64,000 nt of DNA from Chrysaora quinquecirrha (lineage: Eukaryota; Cnidaria; Scyphozoa; Semaeostomeae; Pelagiidae): the NCBI GenBank assembly GCA_014526335.1, contig JACTAT010000209.1, forward strand, positions 62,001 to 126,000, written 5' to 3'. Below are positions 1 through 13,225 of this stretch, in pieces; positions within the stretch are counted from its first letter, which is position 1; each line of letters opens with the position of its first letter. The position numbers and the translations under genes are program-made. The notes under the pieces are model-generated. The model ran no database searches. It saw only the letters and a list, made by a program, of their open reading frames with translations, and was not told the DNA's origin.

Positions 1-3000
1 TTGCAAGCTGTTCGTCGAATCGTATGAAAAGGACAACGCCCCTGTCTTATACTTGCTCGCGCAGTGATAAGCAATGATATAAGGAACTCTAAAAACACTA
101 TATGATAGTTTAATCATTGGAGAATAAGAATCTGAGGTCTATTTTGTGGCACAAAATGTTTAAGTAGCCAGCCCTCACCTGTTTTTGCAAGCTGTTCGTC
201 GAATCGTATGAAAAGGACAACGCCCCCTGTCTTACACTTGCTCGCGCAGTGATAAGCAATGATATAAGGAACTCTAAAAAACACTATATGATAGTTTAAT
301 CATTGGAGAATAAGAATCTGAGGTCTATTTTGTGGCACAAAATGTTTAAGTAGCCAGCCCTCACCTGTTTTTGCAAGCTGTTCGTCGAATCGTATGAAAA
401 AGGACAACGCCCCCTGTCTTATACTTGCTCGCGCAGCGATAAGCAATGATATAAGAAACTCTGAAAACATTATATGATAGTTTAATCATTGGAGAATAAG
501 AATCTGAGGTCTATTTTGTGGCACAAAATGTTTAAGTAGCCAACCCTCGCCTGTTTCTGCAAGCTGTTCGTCGAATCGTTTGAAAAAGGACAACGCCCCC
601 TGTCTTATACTTGCTCGCGCAGCGATAAGCAATGATATAAGGAACTCTAAAAAACATTATATGATAGTTTAATCATTGGAGAATAAGAATCTGAGGTCTA
701 TTTTGTGGCACAAAATGTTTAAGTAGCCAGCCCTCACCTGTTTTTGCAAGCTGTTCGTCGAATCGTATGAAAAAGGACAACGCCCCCTGTCTTATACTTG
801 CTCGCGCAGCGATAAGCAATGATATAAGAAACTCTGAAAACATTATATGATAGTTTAATCATTGGAGAATAAGAATCTGAGGTCTATTTTGTGGCACAAA
901 ATGTTTAAGTAGCCAACCCTCGCCTGTTTCTGCAAGCTGTTCGTCGAATCGTTTGAAAAAGGACAACGCCCCCTGTCTTATACTTGCTCGCGCAGCGATA
1001 AGCAATGATATAAGGAACTCTAAAAAACATTATATGATAGTTTAATCATTGGAGAATAAGAATCTGAGGTCTATTTTGTGGCACAAAATGTTTAAGTAGC
1101 CAGCCCTCACCTGTTTTTGCAAGCTGTTCGTCGAATCGTATGAAAAAGGACAACGCCCCCTGTCTTACACTTGCTCGCGCAGCGATAAGCAATGATATAA
1201 GGAACTCTAAAAAACATTATATGATAGTTTAATCATTGGAGAATAAGAATCTGAGGTCTATTTTGTGGCACAAAATGTTTAAGTAGCCAGCCCTCACCTG
1301 TTTTTGCAAGCTGTTCGTCGAATCGTATGAAAAAGGACAACGCCCCCTGTCTTATACTTGCTCGCGCAGCGATAAGCAATGATATAAGAAACTCTAAAAA
1401 ACACTATATGATAGTTTAATCATTGGAGAATAAGAATCTGAAGTCTATTTTGTGGCACAAAATGTTTAAGTAGCCAGCCCTCACCTGTTTCTGCAAGCTG
1501 TTCGTCGAATGGTTTGAAAAAGGACAACGCCCCCTGTCTTATACTTGCTCGCGCAGCGATAAGCAATGATATAAGGAACTCTGAAAACATTATATGATAG
1601 TTTAATCATTGGAGAATAAGAATCTGAGGTCTATTTTGTGGCACAAAATGTTTAAGTAGCCAGCCCTCACCTGTTTTTGCAAGCTGTTCGTCGAATCGTA
1701 TGAAAAGGACAACGCCCCCTGTCTTACACTTGCTCGCGCAGTGATAAGCAATGATATAAGGAACTCTAAAAAACACTATATGATAGTTTAATCATTGGAG
1801 AATAAGAATCTGAGGTCTATTTTGTGGCACAAAATGTTTAAGTAGCCAACCCTCACCTGTTTTTGCAAGCTGTTCGTCGAATCGTATGAAAAAGGACAAC
1901 GCCCCCTGTCTTATACTTGCTCGCGCAGCGATAAGCAATGATATAAGAAACTCTGAAAACATTATATGATAGTTTAATCATTGGAGAATAAGAATCTGAG
2001 GTCTATTTTGTGGCACAAAATGTTTAAGTAGCCAACCCTCACCTGTTTCTGCAAGCTGTTCGTCGAATCGTTTGAAAAGGACAACGTCCCTGTCTTATAC
2101 TTGCTCGCGCAGCGATAAGCAATGATATAAGGAACTCTAAAAAACATTATATGATAGTTTAATCATTGGAGAATAAGAATCTGAGGTCTATTTTGTGGCA
2201 CAAAATGTTTAAGTAGCCAGCCCTCACCTGTTTTTGCAAGCTGTTCGTCGAATCGTATGAAAAGGACAACGCCCCCTGTCTTACACTTGCTCGCGCAGTG
2301 ATAAGCAATGATATAAGGAACTCTAAAAAACACTATATGATAGTTTAATCATTGGAGAATAAGAATCTGAGGTCTATTTTGTGGCACAAAATGTTTAAGT
2401 AGCCAACCCTCACCTGTTTTTGCAAGCTGTTCGTCGAATCGTATGAAAAGGACAACGCCCCCTGTCTTACACTTGCTCGCGCAGTGATAAGCAATGATAT
2501 AAGGAACTCTAAAAAACACTATATGATAGTTTAATCATTGGAGAATAAGAATCTGAGGTCTATTTTGTGGCACAAAATGTTTAAGTAGCCAACCCTCACC
2601 TGTTTCTGCAAGCTGTTCGTCGAATCGTTTGAAAAAGGACAACGTCCCCTGTCTTATACTTGCTCGCGCAGCGATAAGCAATGATATAAGGAACTCTAAA
2701 AAACATTATATGATAGTTTAATCATTGGAGAATAAGAATCTGAGGTCTATTTTGTGGCATAAAATGTTTAAGTAGCCAACCCTCACCTGTTTCTGCAAGC
2801 TGTTCGTCGAATCGTTTGAAAAAGGACAACGCCCCCTGTCTTATACTTGCTCGCGCAGCGATAAGCAATGATATAAGGAACTCTAAAAAACACTATATGA
2901 TAGTTTAATCATTGGAGAATAAGAATCTGAGGTCTATTTTGTGGCACAAAATGTTTAAGTAGCCAGCCCTCACCTGTTTTTGCAAGCTGTTCGTCGAATC

Positions 3001-6000
3001 GTATGAAAAGGACAACGCCCCCTGTCTTACACTTGCTCGCGCAGTGATAAGCAATGATATAAGGAACTCTAAAAAAACATTATATGATAGTTTAATCATT
3101 GGAGAATAAGAATCTGAGGTCTATTTTGTGGCACAAAATGTTTAAGTAGCCAGCCCTCACCTGTTTTTGCAAGCTGTTCGTCGAATCGTATGAAAAGGAC
3201 AACGCCCCCTGTCTTACACTTGCTCGCGCAGTGATAAGCAATGATATAAGGAACTCTAAAAAACACTATATGATAGTTTAATCATTGGAGAATAAGAATC
3301 TGAGGTCTATTTTGTGGCACAAAATGTTTAAGTAGCCAGCCCTCACCTGTTTTTGCAAGCTGTTCGTCGAATCGTATGAAAAGGACAACGCCCCCTGTCT
3401 TACACTTGCTCGCGCAGTGATAAGCAATGATATAAGGAACTCTAAAAAACACTATATGATAGTTTAATCATTGGAGAATAAGAATCTGAGGTCTATTTTG
3501 TGGCACAAAATGTTTAAGTAGCCAACCCTCACCTGTTTTTGCAAGCTGTTCGTCGAATCGTATGAAAAGGACAACGCCCCTGTCTTACTTGCTCGCGCAG
3601 TGATAAGCAATGATATAAGGAACTCTAAAAACACTATATGATAGTTTAATCATTGGAGAATAAGAATCTGAGGTCTATTTTGTGGCACAAAATGTTTAAG
3701 TAGCCAACCCTCACCTGTTTCTGCAAGCTGTTCGTCGAATCGTTTGAAAAAGGACAACGCCCCCTGTCTTATACTTGCTCGCGCAGCGATAAGCAATGAT
3801 ATAAGGAACTCTAAAAAACATTATATGATAGTTTAATCATTGGAGAATAAGAATCTGAGGTCTATTTTGTGGCACAAAATGTTTAAGTAGCCAACCCTCA
3901 CCTGTTTCTGCAAGCTGTTCGTCGAATCGTTTGAAAAAGGACAACGCCCCCTGTCTTACACTTGCTCGCGCAGTGATAAGCAATGATATAAGGAACTCTA
4001 AAAAACACTATATGATAGTTTAATCATTGGAGAATAAGAATCTGAAGTCTATTTTGTGGCACAAAATGTTTAAGTAGCCAGCCCTCACCTGTTTTTGCAA
4101 GCTGTTCGTCGAATCGTATGAAAAGGACAACGCCCCCTGTCTTACACTTGCTCGCGCAGTGATAAGCAATGATATAAGGAACTCTAAAAAACACTATATG
4201 ATAGTTTAATCATTGGAGAATAAGAATCTGAGGTCTATTTTGTGGCACAAAATGTTTAAGTAGCCAGCCCTCACCTGTTTTTGCAAGCTGTTCGTCGAAT
4301 CGTATGAAAAAGGACAACGCCCCCTGTCTTATACTTGCTCGCGCAGCGATAAGCAATGATATAAGAAACTCTGAAAACATTATATGATAGTTTAATCATT
4401 GGAGAATAAGAATCTGAGGTCTATTTTGTGGCACAAAATGTTTAAGTAGCCAACCCTCGCCTGTTTCTGCAAGCTGTTCGTCGAATCGTTTGAAAAGGAC
4501 AACGCCCCTGTCTTATACTTGCTCGCGCAGCGATAAGCAATGATATAAGGAACTCTAAAAAACATTATATGATAGTTTAATCATTGGAGAATAAGAATCT
4601 GAGGTCTATTTTGTGGCACAAAATGTTTAAGTAGCCAGCCCTCACCTGTTTTTGCAAGCTGTTCGTCGAATCGTATGAAAAAGGACAACGCCCCCTGTCT
4701 TATACTTGCTCGCGCAGCGATAAGCAATGATATAAGAAACTCTAAAAACATTATATGATAGTTTAATCATTGGAGAATAAGAATCTGAGGTCTATTTTGT
4801 GGCACAAAATGTTTAAGTAGCCAACCCTCGCCTGTTTCTGCAAGCTGTTCGTCGAATCGTTTGAAAAAGGACAACGCCCCCTGTCTTATACTTGCTCGCG
4901 CAGCGATAAGCAATGATATAAGGAACTCTAAAAAACATTATATGATAGTTTAATCATTGGAGAATAAGAATCTGAGGTCTATTTTGTGGCACAAAATGTT
5001 TAAGTAGCCAGCCCTCACCTGTTTTTGCAAGCTGTTCGTCGAATCGTATGAAAAAGGACAACGCCCCCTGTCTTACACTTGCTCGCGCAGCGATAAGCAA
5101 TGATATAAGGAACTCTAAAAAACATTATATGATAGTTTAATCATTGGAGAATAAGAATCTGAGGTCTATTTTGTGGCACAAAATGTTTAAGTAGCCAGCC
5201 CTCACCTGTTTCTGCAAGCTGTTCGTCGAATGGTTTGAAAAAGGACAACGCCCCCTGTCTTATACTTGCTCGCGCAGCGATAAGCAATGATATAAGGAAC
5301 TCTGAAAACATTATATGATAGTTTAATCATTGGAGAATAAGAATCTGAGGTCTATTTTGTGGCACAAAATGTTTAAGTAGCCAGCCCTCACCTGTTTTTG
5401 CAAGCTGTTCGTCGAATCGTATGAAAAGGACAACGCCCCCTGTCTTACACTTGCTCGCGCAGTGATAAGCAATGATATAAGGAACTCTAAAAAACACTAT
5501 ATGATAGTTTAATCATTGGAGAATAAGAATCTGAGGTCTATTTTGTGGCACAAAATGTTTAAGTAGCCAACCCTCACCTGTTTTTGCAAGCTGTTCGTCG
5601 AATCGTATGAAAAAGGACAACGCCCCCTGTCTTATACTTGCTCGCGCAGCGATAAGCAATGATATAAGAAACTCTGAAAACATTATATGATAGTTTAATC
5701 ATTGGAGAATAAGAATCTGAGGTCTATTTTGTGGCACAAAATGTTTAAGTAGCCAACCCTCACCTGTTTCTGCAAGCTGTTCGTCGAATCGTTTGAAAAA
5801 GGACAACGTCCCCTGTCTTATACTTGCTCGCGCAGCGATAAGCAATGATATAAGGAACTCTAAAAAACATTATATGATAGTTTAATCATTGGAGAATAAG
5901 AATCTGAGGTCTATTTTGTGGCACAAAATGTTTAAGTAGCCAGCCCTCACCTGTTTTTGCAAGCTGTTCGTCGAATCGTATGAAAAGGACAACGCCCCCT

Positions 6001-8027
6001 GTCTTACACTTGCTCGCGCAGTGATAAGCAATGATATAAGGAACTCTAAAAAACACTATATGATAGTTTAATCATTGGAGAATAAGAATCTGAGGTCTAT
6101 TTTGTGGCACAAAATGTTTAAGTAGCCAACCCTCACCTGTTTTTGCAAGCTGTTCGTCGAATCGTATGAAAAGGACAACGCCCCTGTCTTATACTTGCTC
6201 GCGCAGTGATAAGCAATGATATAAGGAACTCTAAAAAACACTATATGATAGTTTAATCATTGGAGAATAAGAATCTGAGGTCTATTTTGTGGCACAAAAT
6301 GTTTAAGTAGCCAACCCTCACCTGTTTCTGCAAGCTGTTCGTCGAATCGTTTGAAAAAGGACAACGTCCCCTGTCTTATACTTGCTCGCGCAGCGATAAG
6401 CAATGATATAAGGAACTCTAAAAAACATTATATGATAGTTTAATCATTGGAGAATAAGAATCTGAGGTCTATTTTGTGGCATAAAATGTTTAAGTAGCCA
6501 ACCCTCACCTGTTTCTGCAAGCTGTTCGTCGAATCGTTTGAAAAAGGACAACGCCCCCTGTCTTATACTTGCTCGCGCAGCGATAAGCAATGATATAAGG
6601 AACTCTAAAAAACACTATATGATAGTTTAATCATTGGAGAATAAGAATCTGAGGTCTATTTTGTGGCACAAAATGTTTAAGTAGCCAGCCCTCACCTGTT
6701 TTTGCAAGCTGTTCGTCGAATCGTATGAAAAGGACAACGCCCCCTGTCTTACACTTGCTCGCGCAGTGATAAGCAATGATATAAGGAACTCTAAAAACAT
6801 TATATGATAGTTTAATCATTGGAGAATAAGAATCTGAGGTCTATTTTGTGGCACAAAATGTTTAAGTAGCCAGCCCTCACCTGTTTTTGCAAGCTGTTCG
6901 TCGAATCGTATGAAAAGGACAACGCCCCCTGTCTTACACTTGCTCGCGCAGTGATAAGCAATGATATAAGGAACTCTAAAAAACACTATATGATAGTTTA
7001 ATCATTGGAGAATAAGAATCTGAGGTCTATTTTGTGGCACAAAATGTTTAAGTAGCCAGCCCTCACCTGTTTTTGCAAGCTGTTCGTCGAATCGTATGAA
7101 AAGGACAACGCCCCCTGTCTTACACTTGCTCGCGCAGTGATAAGCAATGATATAAGGAACTCTAAAAAACACTATATGATAGTTTAATCATTGGAGAATA
7201 AGAATCTGAGGTCTATTTTGTGGCACAAAATGTTTAAGTAGCCAACCCTCACCTGTTTTTGCAAGCTGTTCGTCGAATCGTATGAAAAGGACAACGCCCC
7301 CTGTCTTACACTTGCTCGCGCAGTGATAAGCAATGATATAAGGAACTCTAAAAAACACTATATGATAGTTTAATCATTGGAGAATAAGAATCTGAGGTCT
7401 ATTTTGTGGCACAAAATGTTTAAGTAGCCAACCCTCACCTGTTTCTGCAAGCTGTTCGTCGAATCGTTTGAAAAAGGACAACGTCCCCTGTCTTATACTT
7501 GCTCGCGCAGCGATAAGCAATGATATAAGGAACTCTAAAAAACATTATATGATAGTTTAATCATTGGAGAATAAGAATCTGAGGTCTATTTTGTGGCACA
7601 AAATGTTTAAGTAGCCAACCCTCACCTGTTTCTGCAAGCTGTTCGTCGAATCGTTTGAAAAAGGACAACGCCCCCTGTCTTATACTTGCTCGCGCAGCGA
7701 TAAGCAATGATATAAGGAACTCTAAAAAACACTATATGATAGTTTAATCATTGGAGAATAAGAATCTGAAGTCTATTTTGTGGCACAAAATGTTTAAGTA
7801 GCCAGCCTTCACCTGTTTTTGCAAGCTGTTCGTCGAATGGTTTGAAAAAGGACAACGCCCCCTGTCTTATACTTGCTCGCGCAGCGATAAGCAATGATAT
7901 AAGGAACTCTGAAAACATTATATGATAGTTTAATCATTGGAGAATAAGAATCTGAAGTCTATTTTGTGGCACAAAATGTTTAAGTAGCCAGCCCTCACCT
8001 GTTTTTGCAAGCTGTTCGTCGAATCGT
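1..8027 (+). repeat. Satellite array A, about 184 bp unit, about 43 copies
   Basis: The stretch consists of head-to-tail copies of one unit of 183-187 bp; the anchor TTGCAAGCTGTTCGTCGAA recurs at 1, 185, 371 and so on. Copies differ by a few substitutions, for example CGTATG versus CGTTTG, GCAGTGATA versus GCAGCGATA, and CACTATATG versus CATTATATG. The left end is cut by the window edge. Each unit carries two near-perfect short palindromes, TTTTGTGGCACAAAA and TTCGTCGAA. Rare variants recur about 3.72 kb apart, which indicates a higher-order repeat. The array stops abruptly at GAATCGT near 8027. No gene is supported inside it. Confidence 0.97.
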
Positions 8028-8890
8028 GCTAAGATAAATATAAATTGATGTGATATTGAAGAAAGTAGAGGTACAAAACTCCTAGGAATAACAATAGACA
8101 ACCAACTCAAGTTAGATGAACACATTAAAAACTTTTTTTCAGCAGCTGGAAAGAAAGTTAATGCTCTAGCTAGGGTTGCCTACTATATCGATGAAACTAA
8201 AAGAATTCTTTTAATGAAGACGTTTATTGTATCTTATTTTAATTACTGTCCCCTTATATGGATGTTTTGTAGTGGAAAAAGTAACAATAGAATCAATAGG
8301 AGGGGGCTTTGAGAAGAGCTTACACGAGAGGGCCTTGAGAACAGCCCATAAAGATTATGAATCAAGTTTTCAAGATCTTCTAATAAAAAGTAAATCAATA
8401 AGCTCGCATAATAAGAAGTTACAATATCTTGCGATTGCAATTTTCAAAACAATAAATGGTTTTGATCCAACGTTTATGGAAGAGATATTCTCAATTAACG
8501 ATTGTCCATATGACCTAAGAGACTCAAAGTTCAGAAATACCAAGCCTAACTATAAATTATATGGGTTCAATACTGTCTCATATAGATGAACTCAATTCCC
8601 TTAGAAATACAAAATGCCCCTACATTAGATATATTTAAGAATAGAATCAAAACTTTTACGAATTTCAAATGTTCATGCGACTTATGCAAACAATATATTC
8701 AAAACGTAGGTTATGTTTAACTCTATTCAAAGTTTTTCTTCTTTTTAACAAATTTATGATGCTGTTACTTGTTAGTTTGGTTTTACATTGTTAATTTACA
8801 AGCTTCTTTTAGTTACTTGGTTTGAATTAGCTAAAAGTTTATTAAATTTAAGCTATAGTGCGACCAACTTTAAAGAAAGAAAGAAAAAAC
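8028..8890 (+). pseudogene. Decayed non-LTR retrotransposon (LINE), C-terminal RT remnant
   Basis: Conceptual translation in changing frames gives the C-terminal part of a CR1/jockey-like reverse transcriptase ORF. From about 8071 it reads LLGITIDNQLKLDEHI, then FNYCPLIWMFCSGKSNNRIN up to about 8300. After a frameshift it continues HERALRTAHKDYESSF to about 8589, and finally CSCDLCKQYIQNVGYV with a stop near 8720. These blocks match the conserved tail of such LINEs as I remember it. The catalytic palm is absent, so this is a 5'-truncated, frameshifted relic. An A/AAAG-rich stretch at about 8870-8890 is a plausible 3' end. It forms the spacer between the two inverted satellite arrays. Confidence 0.8.
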
Positions 8891-8965
8891 CTCCGAGTGA
8901 ACACGTTCTGTTAGTTTTATGATTGAAGATCAGACATGGGCGTAGTCCTTTATTGATCGGATTCC

Positions 8966-11822
8966 ACAGGTCAGGGCTGGCTACTTAAACATTTTGTGCA
9001 ACAAAATAGACTTCAGATTCTTATTCTCCAATGATTAAACTATCATATAATGTTTTCAGAATTCCTCATAGCATTGCTTATCACTGCGCGAGCAAGTGTA
9101 AGACAGGGGGCGTTGTCCTTTTCATACGATTCGACGAACAGCTTGCAAAAACAGGTGAGGGCTGGCTACTTAAACATTTTGTGCCACAAAATAGACCTCA
9201 GATTCTTATTCTCCAATGATTAAACTATCATATAATGTTTTTTAGAGTTCCTTATATCATTGCTTATCACTGCGCGAGCAAGTGTAAGACAGGGGGCGTT
9301 GTCCATTTCATACGATTCGACGAACAGCTTGCAGAAACAGGTGAGGGCTGGCTACTTAAACATTTTGTGCCACAAAATAGACTTCAGATTCTTATTCTCC
9401 AATGATTAAACTATCATATAGTGTTTTTTAGAGTTCCTTATATCATTGCTTATCACTGCGCGAGCAAGTGTAAGACAGGGGGCGTTGTCCTTGTTCATAC
9501 GATTCGACGAACAGCTTGCAAAAACAGGTGAGGGCTGGCTACTTAAACATTTTGTGCCACAAAATAGACCTCAGATTCTTATTCTCCAATGATTAAACTA
9601 TCATATAATGTTTTTTAGAGTTCCTTATATCATTGCTTATCGCTGCGCGAGCAAGTGTAAGACAGGGGCGTTGTCCTTTCATACGATTCGACGAACAGCT
9701 TGCAAAAACAGGTGAGGGCTGGCTACTTAAACATTTTGTGCCACAAAATAGACCTCAGATTCTTATTCTCCAATGATTAAACTATCATATAGTGTTTTTT
9801 AGAGTTCCTTATATCATTGCTTATCGCTGCGCGAGCAAGTATAAGACAGGGGGCGTTGTCCTTTTTCAAACGATTCGACGAACAGCTTGCAGAAACAGGT
9901 GAGGGCTGGCTACTTAAACATTTTGTGCAACAAAATAGACTTCAGATTCTTATTCTCCAATGATTAAACTATCATATAATGTTTTCAGAATTCCTCATAG
10001 CATTGCTTATCACTGCGCGAGCAAGTGTAAGACAGGGGGCGTTGTCCTTTTCATACGATTCGACGAACAGCTTGCAAAAACAGGTGAGGGCTGGCTACTT
10101 AAACATTTTGTGCCACAAAATAGACCTCAGATTCTTATTCTCCAATGATTAAACTATCATATAGTGTTTTTTAGAGTTCCTTATATCATTGCTTATCACT
10201 GCGCGAGCAAGTGTAAGACAGGGGGCGTTGTCCTTTTCATACGATTCGACGAACAGCTTGCAAAAACAGGTGAGGGTTGGTTACTTAAACATTTTGTGCC
10301 ACAAAATAGACCTCAGATTCTTATTCTCCAATGATTAAACTATCATATAGTGTTTTTAGAGTTCCTTATATCATTGCTTATCACTGCGCGAGCAAGTGTA
10401 AGACAGGGGCGTTGTCCTTTCATACGATTCGACGAACAGCTTGCAAAAACAGGTGAGGGCTGGCTACTTAAACATTTTGTGCCACAAAATAGACCTCAGA
10501 TTCTTATTCTCCAATGATTAAACTATCATATAATGTTTTTAGAGTTCCTTATATCATTGCTTATGCTGCGCGAGCAAGTATAAGACAGGGGACGTTGTCC
10601 TTTTCAAACGATTCGACGAACAGCTTGCAGAAACAGGTGAGGGTTGGCTACTTAAACATTTTGTGCCACAAAATAGACCTCAGATTCTTATTCTCCAATG
10701 ATTAAACTATCATATAATGTTTTCAGAGTTTCTTATATCATTGCTTATGCTGCGCGAGCAAGTATAAGACAGGGGCGTTGTCCTTTTTCATACGATTCGA
10801 CGAACAGCTTGCAAAAACAGGTGAGGGTTGGCTACTTAAACATTTTGTGCCACAAAATAGACCTCAGATTCTTATTCTCCAATGATTAAACTATCATATA
10901 GTGTTTTTTAGAGTTCCTTATATCATTGCTTATCACTGCGCGAGCAAGTGTAAGACAGGGGGCGTTGTCCTTTTCATACGATTCGACGAACAGCTTGCAA
11001 AAACAGGTGAGGGCTGGCTACTTAAACATTTTGTGCCACAAAATAGACCTCAGATTCTTATTCTCCAATGATTAAACTATCATATAATGTTTTCAGAGTT
11101 CCTTATATCATTGCTTATGCTGCGCGAGCAAGTATAAGACAGGGGGCGTTGTCCTTTTTCAAACCATTCGACGAACAGCTTGCAGAAACAGGTGAGGGCT
11201 GGCTACTTAAACATTTTGTGCCACAAAATAGACTTCAGATTCTTATTCTCCAATGATTAAACTATCATATAGTGTTTTTAGAGTTTCTTATATCATTGCT
11301 TATGCTGCGCGAGCAAGTATAAGACAGGGGCGTTGTCCTTTTCATACGATTCGACGAACAGCTTGCAAAAACAGGTGAGGGCTGGCTACTTAAACATTTT
11401 GTGCCACAAAATAGACCTCAGATTCTTATTCTCCAATGATTAAACTATCATATAATGTTTTTAGAGTTCCTTATATCATTGCTTATGCTGCGCGAGCAAG
11501 TGTAAGACAGGGGGCGTTGTCCTTTTTCATACGATTCGACGAACAGCTTGCAAAAACAGGTGAGGGCTGGCTACTTAAACATTTTGTGCCACAAAATAGA
11601 CCTCAGATTCTTATTCTCCAATGATTAAACTATCATATAATGTTTTTTAGAGTTCCTTATATCATTGCTTATCGCTGCGCGAGCAAGTATAAGACAGGGG
11701 GCGTTGTCCTTTTTCAAACGATTCGACGAACAGCTTGCAGAAACAGGCGAGGGCTGGCTACTTAAACATTTTGAGCCACAAAATAGACCTCAGATTCTCA
11801 TTCTCCAGTGATTAAACTATCG
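8966..11822 (-). repeat. Satellite array B, same unit in inverted orientation, about 15-16 copies
   Basis: The same unit of about 184 bp as array A is present as its reverse complement: the A-array phrase TAAGTAGCCAGCCCTCACC appears here as GGTGAGGGCTGGCTACTTA. It begins at CAGGTCAGGGCTGGCTACTT near 8966 and ends with degenerate sequence near 11822. On the + strand most units carry a 62-63 codon open frame starting ATGATTAAACTATC whose stop overlaps the next unit's start (ATGA). With array A it makes a very large inverted repeat around the LINE remnant. Confidence 0.97.
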
Positions 11823-12659
11823 AAAAAAATAGACGATAATTCCCGAGCTGAAAATACAGTAGTAATTTATAATTCAAATATCTTACATAAGAAATCCCTA
11901 TGTATTTTGTTTAAGACGTTTTCCATAAATTTCAAACAGGAAATGTCCGAGTATAAATTTTAGAAAGGTCTCTTTTCAGTTGTCGCCGTATCTTTGCTCG
12001 TTTTTTCCGGATATTTTTGAAATTCGGGCAGAATGTTTCATGGATTTTATCAAGAAGTTTTTTCCGCTTATCGTTGTAAATTTTGGCATTCTAGAACGAA
12101 ATGGACTTCATTTGCAATAAGACACGCAGGTACAAAAACCTGACGCCGACCATGACGCGGCGCCGTTTGTCTAAGTACGATACCGCATTGAATTGAGGGC
12201 TGAAAAAGTGAGGGCTAGCTTGACGGTAGCGTATTGTATGTACGAAGTTAAGCTACTACCAAATTAGATTAGTGTAGTAAAAGTTCAAAGATATAATTTT
12301 GCGGTCGTTTTTTATTAAACCATGAGAAAGGTCGATGCTATTATTATTAAATTAATTTTCAGACTTTTGAATGTTTTTCCTCAGTTTGAAAAATGTCTGT
12401 CCGAAGCTGTGAAATTAGCTGGATGGTTGGTAGGCATGGTTAAGGGAGGGGCGTTGACATGATGGCTAAACCATTTTGTTATTTTCACTTGACAATGTTC
12501 GTTGATACGTAGTGACAATCGATAGTTTTTATGAATGAGTCCATCTTTTGAAATGTTTCAAAATGTGGATAGAAAGTCAATTATGATTTTGAAAGAGCAA
12601 ATCTCATCTCATCTATTTGTTTTTGAGAACTAAAGAAAACAACTGAAAATTCTATCATT
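11823..12659. other. No recognisable gene
   Basis: AT-rich sequence with a short GC-rich spot near 12150-12165. I see no coding frame with recognisable similarity, no tandem repeat and no clear element ends. Confidence 0.5.
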
Positions 12660-12661
12660 TA

Positions 12662-12880
12662 CACTTTTTTTATAAGGAACACATTTATAGGGTAAGGAAC
12701 TCGAGGCTGACAATTCCTAAAAAATTAAGGAACTTTAAGGAACTGTCGAGGCTCGGATGAAAAACTAGGAATGCATTTTTTCAAGAACAAGACTATTTGT
12801 ACAGAAAAATAACGGAATAACAATTTGTCGAAAAATTAAGGAACTCAAGCCTCAACTCAGACCAAAGGTTCCTAAACATG
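12662..12880. mobile_element. MITE, AAGGAAC variant
   Basis: The 219-bp segment is flanked by TA on both sides (12660-12661 and 12881-12882). Its left end is CACTTTTTTTATAAGGAAC; its right end is GGTTCCTAAACATG, which as reverse complement gives CATGTTTAGGAACC. Inside, the motif AAGGAAC recurs (GGTAAGGAACTCGAGGC, TTAAGGAACTTTAAGGAAC, TTAAGGAACTCAAGCC). It shares its end structure with the elements at 13642, 14051, 17127, 35803, 48928 and 51428. No protein is encoded; it is presumably mobilised in trans. Confidence 0.65.
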
Positions 12881-12882
12881 TA

Positions 12883-13225
12883 ATTTTTACCACTTTTGTT
12901 TTTTGTGCATTTTTATTTTTTTTTAAATTTATGATTTGAATGAATCACCCCATTTGGATTGCCATTAGTGTAGAATTAAACCAAAATGAACATCAATTAA
13001 ATCATAATTTTGAATTCTTTGCATGGTTTTGATAACTAATTGCTTTTTACAATATTTGCCAGCTTTGAGTGTTTCCCCAAGTTCTAAAGGTTTGAGGAGG
13101 GTGTCCCTCAACCCTGAAATGTTTTTTTCTGACTGCTTTAGTGTTCCCCTTGAACTCTCAGGTGCCTAATTGCTGGGAGGATTTGGAAGAAGTGTCAGTT
13201 GGTGAATAGTCTTTGAGTTGTACAA
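12883..13225. other. No recognisable gene
   Basis: AT-rich spacer between repeat elements; no supported coding or RNA gene was found. Confidence 0.45.

Noticed and set aside
1..8027. CRISPR-like array
   Set aside because: The whole unit repeats without variable spacers, and the genome is eukaryotic.
2905..11624. Repeated 62-64 codon open frames in the satellite arrays as a gene family
   Set aside because: They occur once per 184-bp unit, break whenever unit length changes and have no domain; they are by-products of the satellite.
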